A DNA stretch of 64,000 nucleotides from Cunninghamia lanceolata (taxonomy: Eukaryota > Streptophyta > Pinopsida > Cupressales > Cupressaceae), in the NCBI GenBank assembly GCA_027924645.1, contig BSBN01000254.1, forward strand, positions 18,174,501 through 18,238,500. Direction: 5' to 3'. The notes beneath the pieces are model-generated. The model ran no database searches and was not told where the DNA came from. It worked only from the letters and a program-made list of their open reading frames with translations. The stretch's first letter is position 1; each line of letters begins with the position of its first letter. The translations under genes and the position numbers were made by a program. This document shows, in pieces, positions 36,976 to 48,939 of the stretch.

Positions 36976-38467
36976 TGTTAGCAAGAGACACTGCTCTGAT
37001 GGATGTTGAATGTTGTCATTGATGGCAACAAGACTAAGGGATTCTACTGACATGGCAAAGAGACTTTACTCCAGAAAAATAAATGACTAAGTATTGGTAG
37101 TATACATTATACAAAGGAAGTGACAGTATTTGAGATGGTATGCCTCCGCAGTTAAAGAAACTTGTATGCAGTTCAGGTATGTTGTCCATAGCTACCTAGT
37201 GATCACATGTTCTAGTGTTTAAGTCCTGACTTCCTCCAAAAGTCATTTGGTGAAGTGTCTAAGTCTAGGTGAACAAAGTCAAGTCAGGAACAGTGCACAG
37301 TACTAGAGTAAAAGGGTCTACATTCCTCTACTATGGCATATTTTGTATTACGGTTCTGAGGCAACAAAGTTACATACCATAACTACCTAAATCAAGAGTT
37401 ACAGCTTCTGGAGCTCAACAGATCACATCCTACAAGTTCTCCAGTATCGACTTCCAGTTTGACAGTATTTCACTGTGACAGAACATCAGTTCCAAGATCC
37501 GCATTTTGTTGTAAAGGACTATTATGTTATGCAGATCTGAAGGTATGTTAAAAGGTCAATGATGAATGTTGGATATGATTTTTAGAGTCTTATATGATCC
37601 ATAGTAGAAGTTATGATGTGACAGTTGAATTGGTTAAGTGTGTTCTCAAGGGACAAGCTGATAGACATGTTAGATCTATATGCGGAAAATATATATTGTT
37701 CAAATAATCAATTTAAGTAGTTGAATGATTGGTGTTGGCCTATATGAAGACTATTGTATGATTGTTTGGGTCCGCATTGTTATTTGTACACAAGATCAAG
37801 CCGACAAGGTATAACACTTGCATACACGTTTCTTGTCTTGCTTCCTAACCTAATTGTAAGATAATTCATGTTGCAGATATATATACTCGGTAGATTTTGG
37901 TATTAGAGGTGGTGATCTTGTTGATGTGCGAATTCAATGTGTGTATGATCTAAGGCAGTATTGTGATTAGAAAAGGACAGCAAGGACATAAGAATAAAGT
38001 ATATGTAAAGTAGAGCAGAAAGAGCAAAACAGACACAATGAAGACTTTTGAATCTATATATTGAGCCATCAATGGAACTGCAATTCAGCATTCGATAGAT
38101 GCATTTAGAGCAGTCATCTCTTAGCAGTGAACCAATCTTTCTTCTATCTTATCTTATGTTTTCTTGGCAGTGAACCTAGTGCAGTGAGCACTTTCTTGGA
38201 CAATGAGCCCTAAGGTAGTGAGCCTTCATGTAATTCAGCATTGCTATCATAATATATTGTGAGCTAACACTCACCATGGTTCTTTCCTTGTTTGGGTTTT
38301 CCACGTAAAAATCCCAGTGTCCATGTGTTATGTCTTTATGGTTATTGTTCTCTTGTTTATTCTGCTTTCATGTTATTAATTTTGGTAATTGGATTAATGA
38401 ACATGCTAATAAGTGGTTTTATGGAATATTGATTCACCCCTCCTCTCAGTTTTCTTTGTATTCAATA
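36976..38467 (+). repeat. 3' LTR of nested element
   Basis: 1,492 bp, partner of 30245-31722. Its last bases have drifted (TTCAATA for TTCTAACA). A stretch near 37438-37495 is replaced by a shorter sequence in the 5' LTR. Confidence 0.92.
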
Positions 38468-38472
38468 GGCTC
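38468..38472. repeat. Target-site duplication GGCTC (right)
   Basis: Partner of 30240-30244. The outer element resumes after it. Confidence 0.9.
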
Positions 38473-40990
38473 CTATGCAAAAACCAACCTCACCATTGAG
38501 TCTAGGAGGTCTCGTAGTTGAAGATTTACATAAAATTTGCTATGTTTTGCTTATTGAAAGTTTTTAAATTTTATTTTATTTTGGCAGTCTGTATAGAACA
38601 AATCTGTACCATACGGACCCGCCATACAGTCTACACACAACTCTGATCTTATTGTTATTTTCTTTGTTTCTTAATTTGCAGGTTATATTTCATAGGTTGG
38701 TCAACTTTGTTTATTTTTTCTTCCCATGGCATATTCACCTCTGGTCTCCCAGTCAAACTCCCTTCCACTGCCACCACCACTATCAATTTCATCTTACTTC
38801 TTGCTACCTCCTAAACCCTAACTCTTCTTTCCACCGACTATTTTTTCATTCCCACTGACCGCCACCTCTTCTCCCCCTGATCTCTGCTCACAAACCCCTA
38901 CACCTAATTTCCACTTATGTCACCTGTTAAATCATTTACCGCCACTTTCCACCCCTGCAAACCGCTCGGTCGACACCTTGGTCGACACTCCTGTCGACCT
39001 CATATACCTCTCTTCGCCATTGTGTATTGAACTCTGCTACATCTGCCGACCTAGTCGCCTACACCATCAGCTTCATTGTCGACTATACTCCCTCAACCCT
39101 TGCTCTTTAGCCTACGGCCTTACCAGTGACCATAGGGCCTATCTTCCAGCCCCCTGTCATTTATCTTTCCTTTTTTTATTTTTTGTTTCACTTTCACCCT
39201 TGGTCACATGAAGGACCAAGAGCTCCACTAAAAACATAACTGCCAGGCAAACCATGGTTTTCTAAACCACTGCATGTGAACACAACGACTGCTAATTGCT
39301 AGCAGTTTCCTTAACCGTCCAAACTTGACCTTCTTCCTCCTAAAGCCCTAAAAGGTTAGTTTTTTTTCTTTTTTTCATAATAGGTCATATTTTCATGAAA
39401 CCACCAGCGTTGGAGAGATGACTTTCCCAGCTTCACTGTGGTGAAGGAATTTTTAGGTAATTTTATCAAGTTTGTTAGCTACATTCAGTTGAAGTCACCC
39501 CTTCTTTGCAACCTTTAAATGATCATAACTTGTGCAAAACTTATTTGATTTTAGTGAATTTTTTTCAAAATAGCATAGAATTTCTTATAGATTCTGATCA
39601 TATCATGTATTTTGATGTCACTATTCATTATTATCAAAAAAATTTCAAATTTAACTTTTCATCTAACTAGTTGGTTTACAAGTTTCTTTGTTCTTTTTTG
39701 TTTTGGTGGAATCTAGGAGAACATAAGGCACTACACAACATCAACATCAGCATCAAATCTGAAGACAAATATTCCAAGTAGACACAATCCAACTTTTGGC
39801 TTTTCATTTGATCAAAATCTTGTTTGTAATCACACTTCGATTTGGGCTTAAAACAAACAATTGTTTGCATCATCATTCTTGAAATTGGGTTTAAAATGAG
39901 CATGTGTCTTCATCGTCACATTTGGATTTGGGTATAAAATGAACTTGTACTTGAATTTCTTGGTGGATTTGAGTGCGATTTATGGTGTGTATGCTCTTCT
40001 CATGCACTTTATGTGATCTTGAGAATCAAAAACATCCTTTAATCCATTCATCTTCACACACACATTTCAATTTCTAAGGGTAAATAAACATTGTGAGTGT
40101 GAATCAAGTGTGTGTGTGTATGCTCTCTCCTCGCACTGCAAGGTGATCTTGGAGATCAAAAGCACTGAATTAATTTGTTTTTTTTACCCTTCCTAGGAGG
40201 CCTTCTTGTAGAAATAACACTCCAAGGGATGACCTCAACTCTTGTGTTCTGATGGAGTCTAAAAAGTGAGGAGTGAATCAAAAGACACACCTCTTGGAAG
40301 TTGGAATCTTATCATTCGGGCTAAGCCCCCAAGAACTTTATACCTTGGGGAAGTGAAGGTGAAGGGTGGTTTACCCCTTTCTCCTAGTTGTGTGGTATTA
40401 TTTCACTTTCATATCACAGAATTGGGCCCCCCATACCTTGTGTATATTGGGGACATCCTTAGATGACTTGTGCATCTTAGACTAAGACCTATTGGCCACA
40501 CCCACTTGATTAATATTAGGCTTGTTGATGTGTCTTCAATTGTCTTCATAATCACAACATTCAATTTCCAAATTCAAACTTCCTATTATGTCTTGTGTGT
40601 GTGATTCATGCATGTACATGTGAAATATTTTGTTTGGAAATTGCATAAGTCAACCTATCAACAAACACATTCTGCATCATCCTAAACATCCTTATCATCA
40701 CTTCCATCCTAAGTCAAGTCACCCTCATCGTAATCCAAACCCTAATCATCTTAATTATCCACCTTAGTTATCCCTTGATTAATCCAATCCATTTCAAGAG
40801 TCTACCAGTGTCTTTCTCCCCTGCCTATCCTCTTGAGGGGGCATCATTCCACATCATCATCCTAGTCTTATCCACACTCCAACCAATTTATCCACATCAT
40901 ATCCTAATCACTCCACATCATCATTCTAGCTTTAATTTAATCAATTTCATCCATCCCATCATCCTAATCATATCCTAATCACTTGTCAAA
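38473..40990 (+). other. Outer element leader region
   Basis: Pyrimidine-rich, non-coding DNA between the primer site and the Q/P-rich ORF, about 2.6 kb counting the piece before the nested insertion. It contains an imperfect direct repeat of a TGTATGCTCT...GATCTTG...GAGATCAAAA block (near 39985 and 40117). Short frames here show no motif. Confidence 0.5.
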
Positions 40991-43900
40991 ATGGTTGTGA
41001 TCATTAACAAGCCTAGGACAAACCCAAAACCCAAAATCACAATCCTAGGAGTCTATCGTTCTAGCTCCAATAATGATGGGCACCTTGTAGATCATGATGC
41101 ATATTTTGAGGAACAAGATGAAATACAAAGACTTAAACATATGTATAAATCCATCCAAATACTAGAAAACAAGAACCTAGAGGATGATCATTATGGTGTT
41201 CAAAAAATGTTTAATGAACTTTGGATGCTATATAAAAAATAACAAGTCACTACCCCACCACAACACCAACAATTCCAACAAACACAAGACGCCATCCAAC
41301 AACAATGACAATCCCAAATACAACAAGTCCTAGACCACCAACAATTCCAACAACTACAAGCCATTGTCCAATAAAACCAACAATCCCTACAACAACTCTT
41401 AGTTGCCCAACAAACACAACCCCTATCCATTCAACAACCATAGCCACAACCTTCATTTAACACATCATCCACTACACCTTTCTCTATGCAACATCAACAA
41501 CTTCCACCTCAATCCTATGTGTCATCCCCCTCCACATCATACCAACCCAATTCATCCACATAACATGTTTATCCTATATTACCCTATCCCACTTCTTCCA
41601 ATATTAATCAATATCCATACCAATCCATACCCCAAGAACATCCAACTACTTATCCCAACATTTCACCTCACCACCAAATACATTCACAAGACTATCAAGT
41701 TCCTTCACAACAAGACCATGCAAGTCCAAGTTACCCTTTGTACCAAGATCAAGTGTCCATAATTCCTCATGCTACCTTTGACAAGGGAACACACCACTCT
41801 AGATTATGCATCTTATGGGTATCCTCCATCATTATCCAATCAAATGCAAATCCAAGAGCCTACTAGTCCTATCACAACACCACCATGTACTCCCACTCCT
41901 AGTCCATTGATCCATCAATCTTCTAGTCCATCAAGCCCTTCATTACCTTCATCACATTCACCATCATGTCCCTCCAAGCCTCCTAATCCTATCACATCAA
42001 CATCACCATCTCCAAGAATACCAAATAATCCCACCCAAATGACTTTGGATATTGTAGCTATTGTTGATAAAAACCCTAACAAATATCTTAAAAGGATACT
42101 TCATCCAAGATATAAAATACCTGTGGATTTTGATATAACCCCCTTTCTCCCTGAAGATCATCTCCTAATTGAAAAAACATTTGAAGGATCTTCCCAACCA
42201 CATGTTAAAGAAACCATAAACCCTGGCAACACATCAAACCTTCCATGTAGCCTAAATCCCAATCAATCCAATCCCATTATCCCTCCATCTAATCCAAATC
42301 CTAATCCTAATCCTAGAACACCATCCACCATTATTATCCATCCATTATATTGTCCATCCACCCATACACTTATGAAGGATGTGATCCAATGGTTGTTAGC
42401 AAGGAATAAACCATCTCCATGTCATCAAACACCTCTCCTTGAATCTATCAAGAGTCTTCAAACACCCTGTCTAGTCCTCCAAATACATCATGTAGCCCAC
42501 AACCCACCAAGCCTATTGAAGAGTCTCTGATCATGAGTCCAAGTCAAGATCCATTGTACTCTCATGTTGTTGACCATCAAGATCCTATCAAGCCTATCCA
42601 AGAGTCTCCCACTTCCACTTCCATCCAAAATCAAGAGCTATGTCAAGAGTTTAATCTAAAGAATATTGAAACAATAATCCCTTGTCTAAATCGAGATCAA
42701 AGCCCTTCCATTCAACCATCCATAACCTATATATTTTCTATGATCAAGATATTACCTATGACCATGAGCCTCTCCATGAGAAAAATGATCCTATCCATAA
42801 TCCCACAACTATCCATGAGCAAGCTACCTAAGAACCACATACTCCATCTACTCCTCCTCATGGTTATCTTAGCAATAAGAGTGAGTATGAAAGTCTTGTT
42901 CATGAACTTGAGCACTCACCCCACTTCATGGACTTCCTTCAAAACAAAGAAACCACAACCATCCAAAATCCTCCATCTAGCCCTATCCATGATCTACAAA
43001 CATCTATTTCCCTTGATGAGACACTTGGCTCCCAAGTAAGCATAGATGATTTAACAAATAGATTGAATCTTAATGAGAATAATGATAATCAAGATCCTAA
43101 TAATCCTTTGTCATCCACTATCGACCATATTGCAAATTTATCATCCTATCCCATTGGTCTTACCACCTTCATTTATGAATGTTCTTCCTTAGGAAAGCAA
43201 CAACCACTATCCACCACCTTACCCTCTTCATCAAATAATGAGCTTGTGTCTAGTGTCCAAAACACACATAGTCCCATTGTCCATCACATACTCCAAAAAA
43301 TGAATTATCAAGGTAAAGGCTTAGGCCTTCATGAACAAGGTATTTTGGAGCCCATCCATGTCAAAGTCCCTCCACGATCATATGACCTTGGATATATACC
43401 CCAAGGAAAATAATCTCAAGATGTTGGTACTTCCTCCATGCCTCTTAAATCCACCCCTTTCCATCACAAACCACATCATATCCCCAAAACATATGTTTCC
43501 ATCCCTCCTCCATTGTCCTACAAATCCCAAAATCATGTGACCATATACCTTCTACCCTCCACTTTACCTCTACTACTTCCAACTCCTAATATCCCTCCAT
43601 CCACTCTACCTCCACTTCTCCCAACGCCTAATATCCCTATCATCCAATCCCCTCATCCATTTATCCATAAATCCACTTTTAATCCCTCCACCCATAAATC
43701 CCCTTACATTCTTAATCATGATCAATAAATGCACACATCGACAAAACATGAAGCTTCCACCAATCCCGTGAGATTCAAAAATAAAAATTTGGATGCCTCT
43801 ATTTATATAGCAAAAAATCCTAAAAATACTCATGCCTTAAGGCATCAATGCAAAGAATCAAAGAAAAATACATCCAAAAGGTTATCCAAGCCCATACCTC

Positions 43901-44120
43901 CGCATGAAAAGTCCAAAACTAAAATGGTTTGGGTCCCTAAGCAAAAATAAATCAAGTCAAATGAAGCATCCATATCCCAAAAATCCTAAAGATCCAATTC
44001 CATCCAAACGTTTCGAATTCCTTCACCCCATAAATCCCAATGCAAAAATCATAAAATTCCTAAGTCCATGTGGGTCCCTAAATTCATAAATCAACCATCC
44101 ACTAAGCCCACATGTCCATT
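40991..44120 (+). pseudogene. Outer element ORF: Q/P-rich protein with G-patch-like domain
   Basis: ATG 40991 opens MVVIINKPRTNPKPKITILG with an acidic, helical N-terminus to 41242. The coding sense then passes through Gln-rich (41243-41450), Gln/Pro/Ser-rich (to 42460) and Asn/His-rich stretches, changing frame near 41790, 42460 and 42735, with stops often replacing Gln. The last frame (about 42735-44120) holds the G-patch-like motif at 43279-43362: ILQKMNYQGKGLGLHEQGI, with Gly spacing as in G-patch domains although the first Gly is Asn. MVWVPKQK follows near 43925. G-patch domains bind nucleic acid or helicases and occur beside some retroviral and gypsy proteases; none is visible here. Confidence 0.6.
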
Positions 44121-44299
44121 GCTTCCTACATAGGTCCTCCAAATCAAAAGCTTCATTGTTTATCACGGTGTGTGCAACCATTGGTCTTGGTTCCTTTCCA
44201 TTCCAAAACATTCTCGCATACCTCCATCTCTCCATATTTTATCCATTATCCTACATATCTCCCCTATCACCTTCCTATGGTCCATGCTTTTGCATAAAC

Positions 44300-44475
44300 C
44301 CTACATAATCCACATCATAATCTGCTATCCTTCCATCCATAATCCACATCATAATTCACATCATAATCCACTATCCTTCCATCCATAATCCACTATCTTT
44401 CCATCCATAATCCACACCATAATCCACTATCCCCTATCCATCCTTGCATGAACCTTCTATAATCCACTATCTACC
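44300..44475. repeat. Imperfect tandem repeat CATAATCCACTATCCTTCCATC
   Basis: Repeated blocks built from ATAATCCAC(A/T)(T)C and CTATCCTTCCATC occur with variable spacing, about five times. Confidence 0.7.
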
Positions 44476-44946
44476 TAATCCATCTCCCTCTCATGAAATC
44501 CTCTACCAACGTCTATGAGCATAATGGCACTTGACATGGTCCATGTGTGACATCCATCTCTAATGAGACTATCACCTTTCATGGAACTAGATGCTTCAGT
44601 CCTCACCCTTCTTGTCCATATCCACCTATCCCATCAAATATCTCATAAACAAGAAAAAAAAATAGAAAAAAAAAAATCAAAATAGTAAAGAGAAATCCAT
44701 TCATCCAATGGTGAAAACCACCTTGGTGGCACCTTGCATAAGTACCATGATGAAAACCTAGAAAACAAACATCATGTGTAGCTTGATTATCTATGTGTCT
44801 TACACTCGGGGGCATCTTGTCTCATCCAAACTATCATATCCAACCTATCATTTACTTTCTATCTACCTCATCCTATCATATCCTATCTTACCATCCTTAG
44901 TCGTTATACCCAATTATCAATTTTCTTCTAAATCATCCATTTCTAT

Positions 44947-45280
44947 AATTAATTAAATAAATTATATTTATTTAATTAATTTCATCTATTTTCATTAGCT
45001 ATTTCTTCTATTTTCTATGTATAATTAAATAATCTTTAATTATTTAATCATCATATTATTCTTCTAAAATTAAATAAATTTTCTAAATTTATTTAATTTG
45101 CCCTTTTTAAATAAATAAAATTAATATTTTATTTATTTATCTTCTCATCATGCATATAAATTAAATAAATTTATTTATTTAATTTATACTTATTCTTCTA
45201 ATTTTCTAAAATTAGCTCTTTCCTCTATCATTTAAAAATAAATTAAATGAATTTATTTGTTTAATTTATTTTTATCTTAT
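44947..45280. repeat. Cluster of A+T-only palindromes
   Basis: The first (44947-44981) is identical over 35 bp to the first palindrome of both outer LTRs. At least four weaker A+T inverted repeats follow to about 45280, built from ATTAAATAAA and its complement. Confidence 0.85.
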
Positions 45281-46799
45281 CATTTTCCTCTTTTATCACT
45301 TTCTTCTGTGTACAAGTTGGCCTTGTCCATAATTTGTTAAAAATAAAATACAAAAAATGATTTAATTGGTTCTAAAAATCAATTATCCTTGTCATCCAAC
45401 TCTTAAAATAGAAAAGCATCCTATTTGAAGAAAATCAATTTTATTTTCATCAACAACCCAACTAAATCATTTAATAAAAGCTTTCTTTATGGACACATGT
45501 CTTGTTCACATTCATCCATACCTCTTGAATCATCTCAACCGTTCACATAGCCACTTTTTCTCCACCGTTGATCAATCTTAGTTGAGAGCTATATATACAC
45601 CCTCTCACCCCTCTCATTTCACTTGCTCCCACTACTCTATAGCATCCAGATTATCATCTCATGCAATATTGAATCCATTGAGCATCCATCAAGCACTTTG
45701 AGCATATCATCTATCATCATGGCAACTATGGTTGTTCACTATTGAGAAGCAATCCACATTCCAACTAAGGAATCAATACAATCTAAGTGACATTGTTCTT
45801 TGATTTGATTTCATTTTGTGTCATTTAGATAGATTCTTTGAAGGTGGTAGGATTGGTTTTTTATTGTAATACTTGATCTTATTAACCTATTTTTTCCTGC
45901 TCACACACCCACATACCTATCCTATTGAATCCATCCATCCTTCCTTCCTAATTTTAATCTTGATAAAGACATGGGGGAAAAATGTTGACAAATGCTTTGG
46001 ATATCTCTTGATATACCTCATTTTTTTCCAAACAATCCTATCATCATCCTATCATGATAATCTTTGTCATGTAAAATCCTAAGCATTACACCTAGAATGG
46101 GGCATGTTATTTCTATGCGACATGGTCTTTTGAGATCACATCCTAGCTCCCTTATGATGCATACATCCATTCCATCAACTATCGCCTACCTTTTATCCAT
46201 CCCTCTATCATGAGCTTTCTATTTCACACACTATCGCCTATCCTTTTACCCATCCATCTATCACGAGCCTTCCATCCCATTTACTATTGCCCATTATTTT
46301 ACCCATCCAATCCTACCCCCATCCTTGCATCTAGACTTGGTTTTCTCTTGTTATTAGTATCTAGCACAAAGGATATACAATTGTACTCCAATGCCATCCT
46401 AACACAATTCAAAAACACAAAAAAAAAATATTCCAAAAAATATTAAAAATCTCAAAAATACAAAAAAATCAAATGTCCAACAAAAATCCATGCAATAAAC
46501 TCAAATGCAAGTCATCCTTAATCCATACCGATCAAGTCAATCAATCTAGCCAAATTATCCAATCACATCCTTTGGTCTTGATCCTAGCCTTGTTGTAAAC
46601 CAAATCAATAAATCAATCAATTATCAATGATCAATGGGATATATCATTCCCACATCCTTGTGTTGATCTAGGGATATATCATTCTCCACAATGTCAACAC
46701 TATCCTTATTAATCAAATCTTGGTGTTGATTTGCATGTCTAACAACACTAGTATCATCATATCAAATCAATCCAAATCAAATCATCATCATCACTATCA

Positions 46800-46902
46800 A
46801 TCAATCGATCGATCGATCATTGGTTTACAGCTTGATAGGGGCAATACCTTGTTTTTTTTTTAATCATTTGTGCATGCTTGCTTGCTTGCTTGTGTGTGTT
46901 AT
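46800..46902. repeat. Short simple repeats (ATCG)n, T8+, (TGCT)n
   Basis: An ATCG-type run at about 46803-46818, a T run near 46852 and a CTTG run near 46875-46891. Confidence 0.8.
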
Positions 46903-47423
46903 AATTTTATCTTGCATTTATATCTTTCCAGCTAATATTCATATCTTCTGTATGTTGGAATAGCTTTTTGCATTATCCTTTGCATCTAAGGTCATATCAT
47001 ACCTTTTATGCATTAGGACTTTAATGCTCTAAGTTTACTTCCTCATACGTCTAGACAAGGTTGTATTATGTTGGGTACACAAGACACATTGTCACCTTGG
47101 TCTTTATACCTTGGTGCATAATGTCTAGTGCTATATCAAACTATATGGTTACTCACTTCATTGTAGCATAACATATCATTCATCTCTTTCATCCATCTTT
47201 TATCTTACATCCTTCATCTCCTTATCTATCTTTTATCATTTCATTCATTTTGAGAGCATACTTGTATTCTTCCAACCCACCTATCCTCTCGAGGGGGCAT
47301 CATCATCCTATCCTTTATCCATTGCTCCTTGTCATTCTTTCAAGTGGCTAGGGCATTCTTTCCATTCCATCCATACCTTATCTTCTTTGAAATGATGTTA
47401 CTTCTCTTAGTCGCAACACCATC

Positions 47424-47439
47424 TCAAAGAGGGGTAAAA
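47424..47439 (+). other. Polypurine tract of outer element
   Basis: CAAAGAGGGGTAAAAT abuts the 3' LTR. Confidence 0.75.
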
Positions 47440-48182
47440 TGTAGACACCTAAAATTGACACATGTCTTATGGCATCATCTTTCGACATCATTTAAGACAC
47501 TTTATGATGCATTTTGTCCTAGGACCCTTATATACCCCTTTCATCACCTAATTAATTAAATAAAACATATTTATTTAACTAATCTCATTTTAATCCCATT
47601 AGTGAATTAATTAAATAAATTATATTTATTTAATTAATTCCCAATTTTCAACCAAATTAATTAAATAAATTAAAGATTTATTTAATTAATTCCACATTTG
47701 TCTCTATCTTCATGTGGCTAGACTTGTAGAAATCCTTTTTATGTGGAGACCATTTGATTTTATTCCTCTCAATCAACCTTCATATGACACTTGTCACATG
47801 ACTGCAACTCCTTGTGTCATTTAATCTTAGCCATCCATCACAAATCTAATCCTAGCCATCCATTCCTATCCCTCATCTCCTATAAATCAAACCTCACCCA
47901 AGCCATTTGGGGGCTCTTGAAAGATCACATCTTCATACAATATCATGTTGTTCAAATCACTCTAAGATCTTCTCATCTATCATCCTCATACTATTGTTAT
48001 GTTGCAGATTTGAGCAATCAACATCTCAACCTATCCATCATCCATCAAAGAGAGCATAGCTAGTAGATTTGGGTGCATCTACTTTGTTCTATCACGTGTG
48101 GAGGACTTGGTTTGAAGGTAAAGGTAATTGGGTATCTTATCATTATCTTTGTATTGCCTTTGGATCAATTTTCTATCTACAT
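47440..48182 (+). repeat. 3' LTR of outer element
   Basis: 743 bp, partner of 29413-30131, with both palindromes, TATAAAT at 47881 and an intact TCTATCTACA end. Confidence 0.93.
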
Positions 48183-48187
48183 ATTTA
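48183..48187. repeat. Target-site duplication TATTT (right)
   Basis: Partner of 29408-29412. Confidence 0.88.
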
Positions 48188-48939
48188 AACAATGGAATAA
48201 AGTGGAGGATGAGATAAAAATAATGGAGTCCTAGATAGAAATTGTTGGACTTTTAGAAGAATTGAAGGGAGAGGAAAACAATTTGATGGAGCTCCACAAT
48301 CACCTCTTAAGGATGGAGGAAATCTAGTGGATGCAAAAATCTAGGATAAAATGGATTTAAGGAGGGTGATTAGAACATAAAATTCTTTCAGTTGTCAATA
48401 ATATTTGTAGGCAATACAATAAGATCAATCAAATTACTACCCTGAATGGTAGAGTGCTAGAGGATATTGAGGCTATTTGATTAGAAGGACTACCACTCTT
48501 CAAGGAGTTGTTGCATTCCTTGATTGATAATTTGGAAGCATAAGACTTTCTTTTAGCAAATATCTCAAATATCATCTTGAGATAATATAATGAGGCCTTA
48601 TTGAGATTGATGTCATTGGAGGAGGTAAGAAAATTAACTTTTTCACTTGGTGCCAAGAAAGGTCTTGACGAGTTCCAAGCTAGCTTTTTTCAAAGGTTTT
48701 AGCACATCATTGGCCAAAATTTTTGTCTAAACAAAAGAGTAAAGGTAGAGAAAATTTGTACCTAAAGCATGCAATGTCACCTATTATCATTCATCCCCAA
48801 GTCTAAAGCCCCGTAGTACTTCAATGCATTTCATCCTATCACCCTGTGTAATATTATATATAAGATTGTCACTAAGGCAATGGCCTTGAGGTTGAAATTG
48901 TGTATTAACTGCATTATTTTTATGAGCAAAATAGGTTCT
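48188..48939 (+). pseudogene. LINE ORF2 continuation: pre-RT and start of reverse transcriptase
   Basis: Continues the LINE cut at 29407. WMQKSRIKWI near 48330 and FFQLS near 48385 match the plant LINE motif WxQKSRIxWLKEGDxNTKFFH. Further on, FNAFHPITLCNIIYKIVTKA with ALRLKL (about 48815-48900) is the first conserved RT block (usually YRPISLCNVIYKIxxKxxAxRLK). Stops replace Trp, Arg and Gln. The sequence ends at IGSCQ, in the segment usually followed by GR, where a copia LTR begins at 48940. The rest of the RT is not in the window. Confidence 0.82.

Larger units (their letters stand above)
30245..38467 (+). mobile_element. Nested non-autonomous copia-like element (Gag + unknown long ORF)
   Basis: 8,223 bp with LTRs at 30245-31722 and 36976-38467, perfect tRNA-iMet primer site, AAAGGGGGAGA polypurine tract and a GGCTC duplication. 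The first 65 LTR bases differ at about five sites by eye. Between the LTRs lie a Gag-like ORF (31791-32906) and a second frame (33397-36736). No protease DSG, integrase DDE, RT YVDD or RNase H motif is visible in any frame, so it would depend on an autonomous copia for mobilisation. Shared primer site, polypurine tract and LTR 3'-end motif with the copia elements here support copia ancestry. Confidence 0.9.
44121..47439 (+). other. Outer element 3' non-coding region
   Basis: 3.3 kb with no credible coding frame. It contains a short tandem array (44300-44475), A+T palindromes (44947-45280), an LTR-like block with TATATATA at 45590-45597, and the polypurine tract at its end. Confidence 0.5.
29413..48182 (+). 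mobile_element. Outer LTR retrotransposon without recognisable pol (G-patch ORF)
   Basis: LTRs at 29413-30131 and 47440-48182 begin TGTAGACACC and end TCTATCTACA (TCTATCTAAA in the 5' copy); a TATTT duplication brackets the whole. About 10.5 kb remain after removing the nested element at 30245-38467. A TTTTTGGCACGCCCC primer-like site and a GAGGGGTAAAA polypurine tract sit where expected. The only long coding frame is Q/P-rich and ends with a G-patch-like domain. I find no protease, reverse transcriptase, RNase H or integrase motif in any frame, so the element looks non-autonomous. The primer-site style suggests Ty3/gypsy affinity, but that is inference. Confidence 0.88.

Noticed and set aside
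41200..41456. Cys/Trp-rich minus-strand frames resembling a cysteine-rich peptide
   Set aside because: They are the antisense of the CAA/CAG-rich Gln tract in the outer element ORF.
41403..41762. 119-codon His/Pro/Asn-rich plus frame
   Set aside because: The neighbouring frame reads the Gln/Pro-rich protein that continues from upstream, so this is a shadow.
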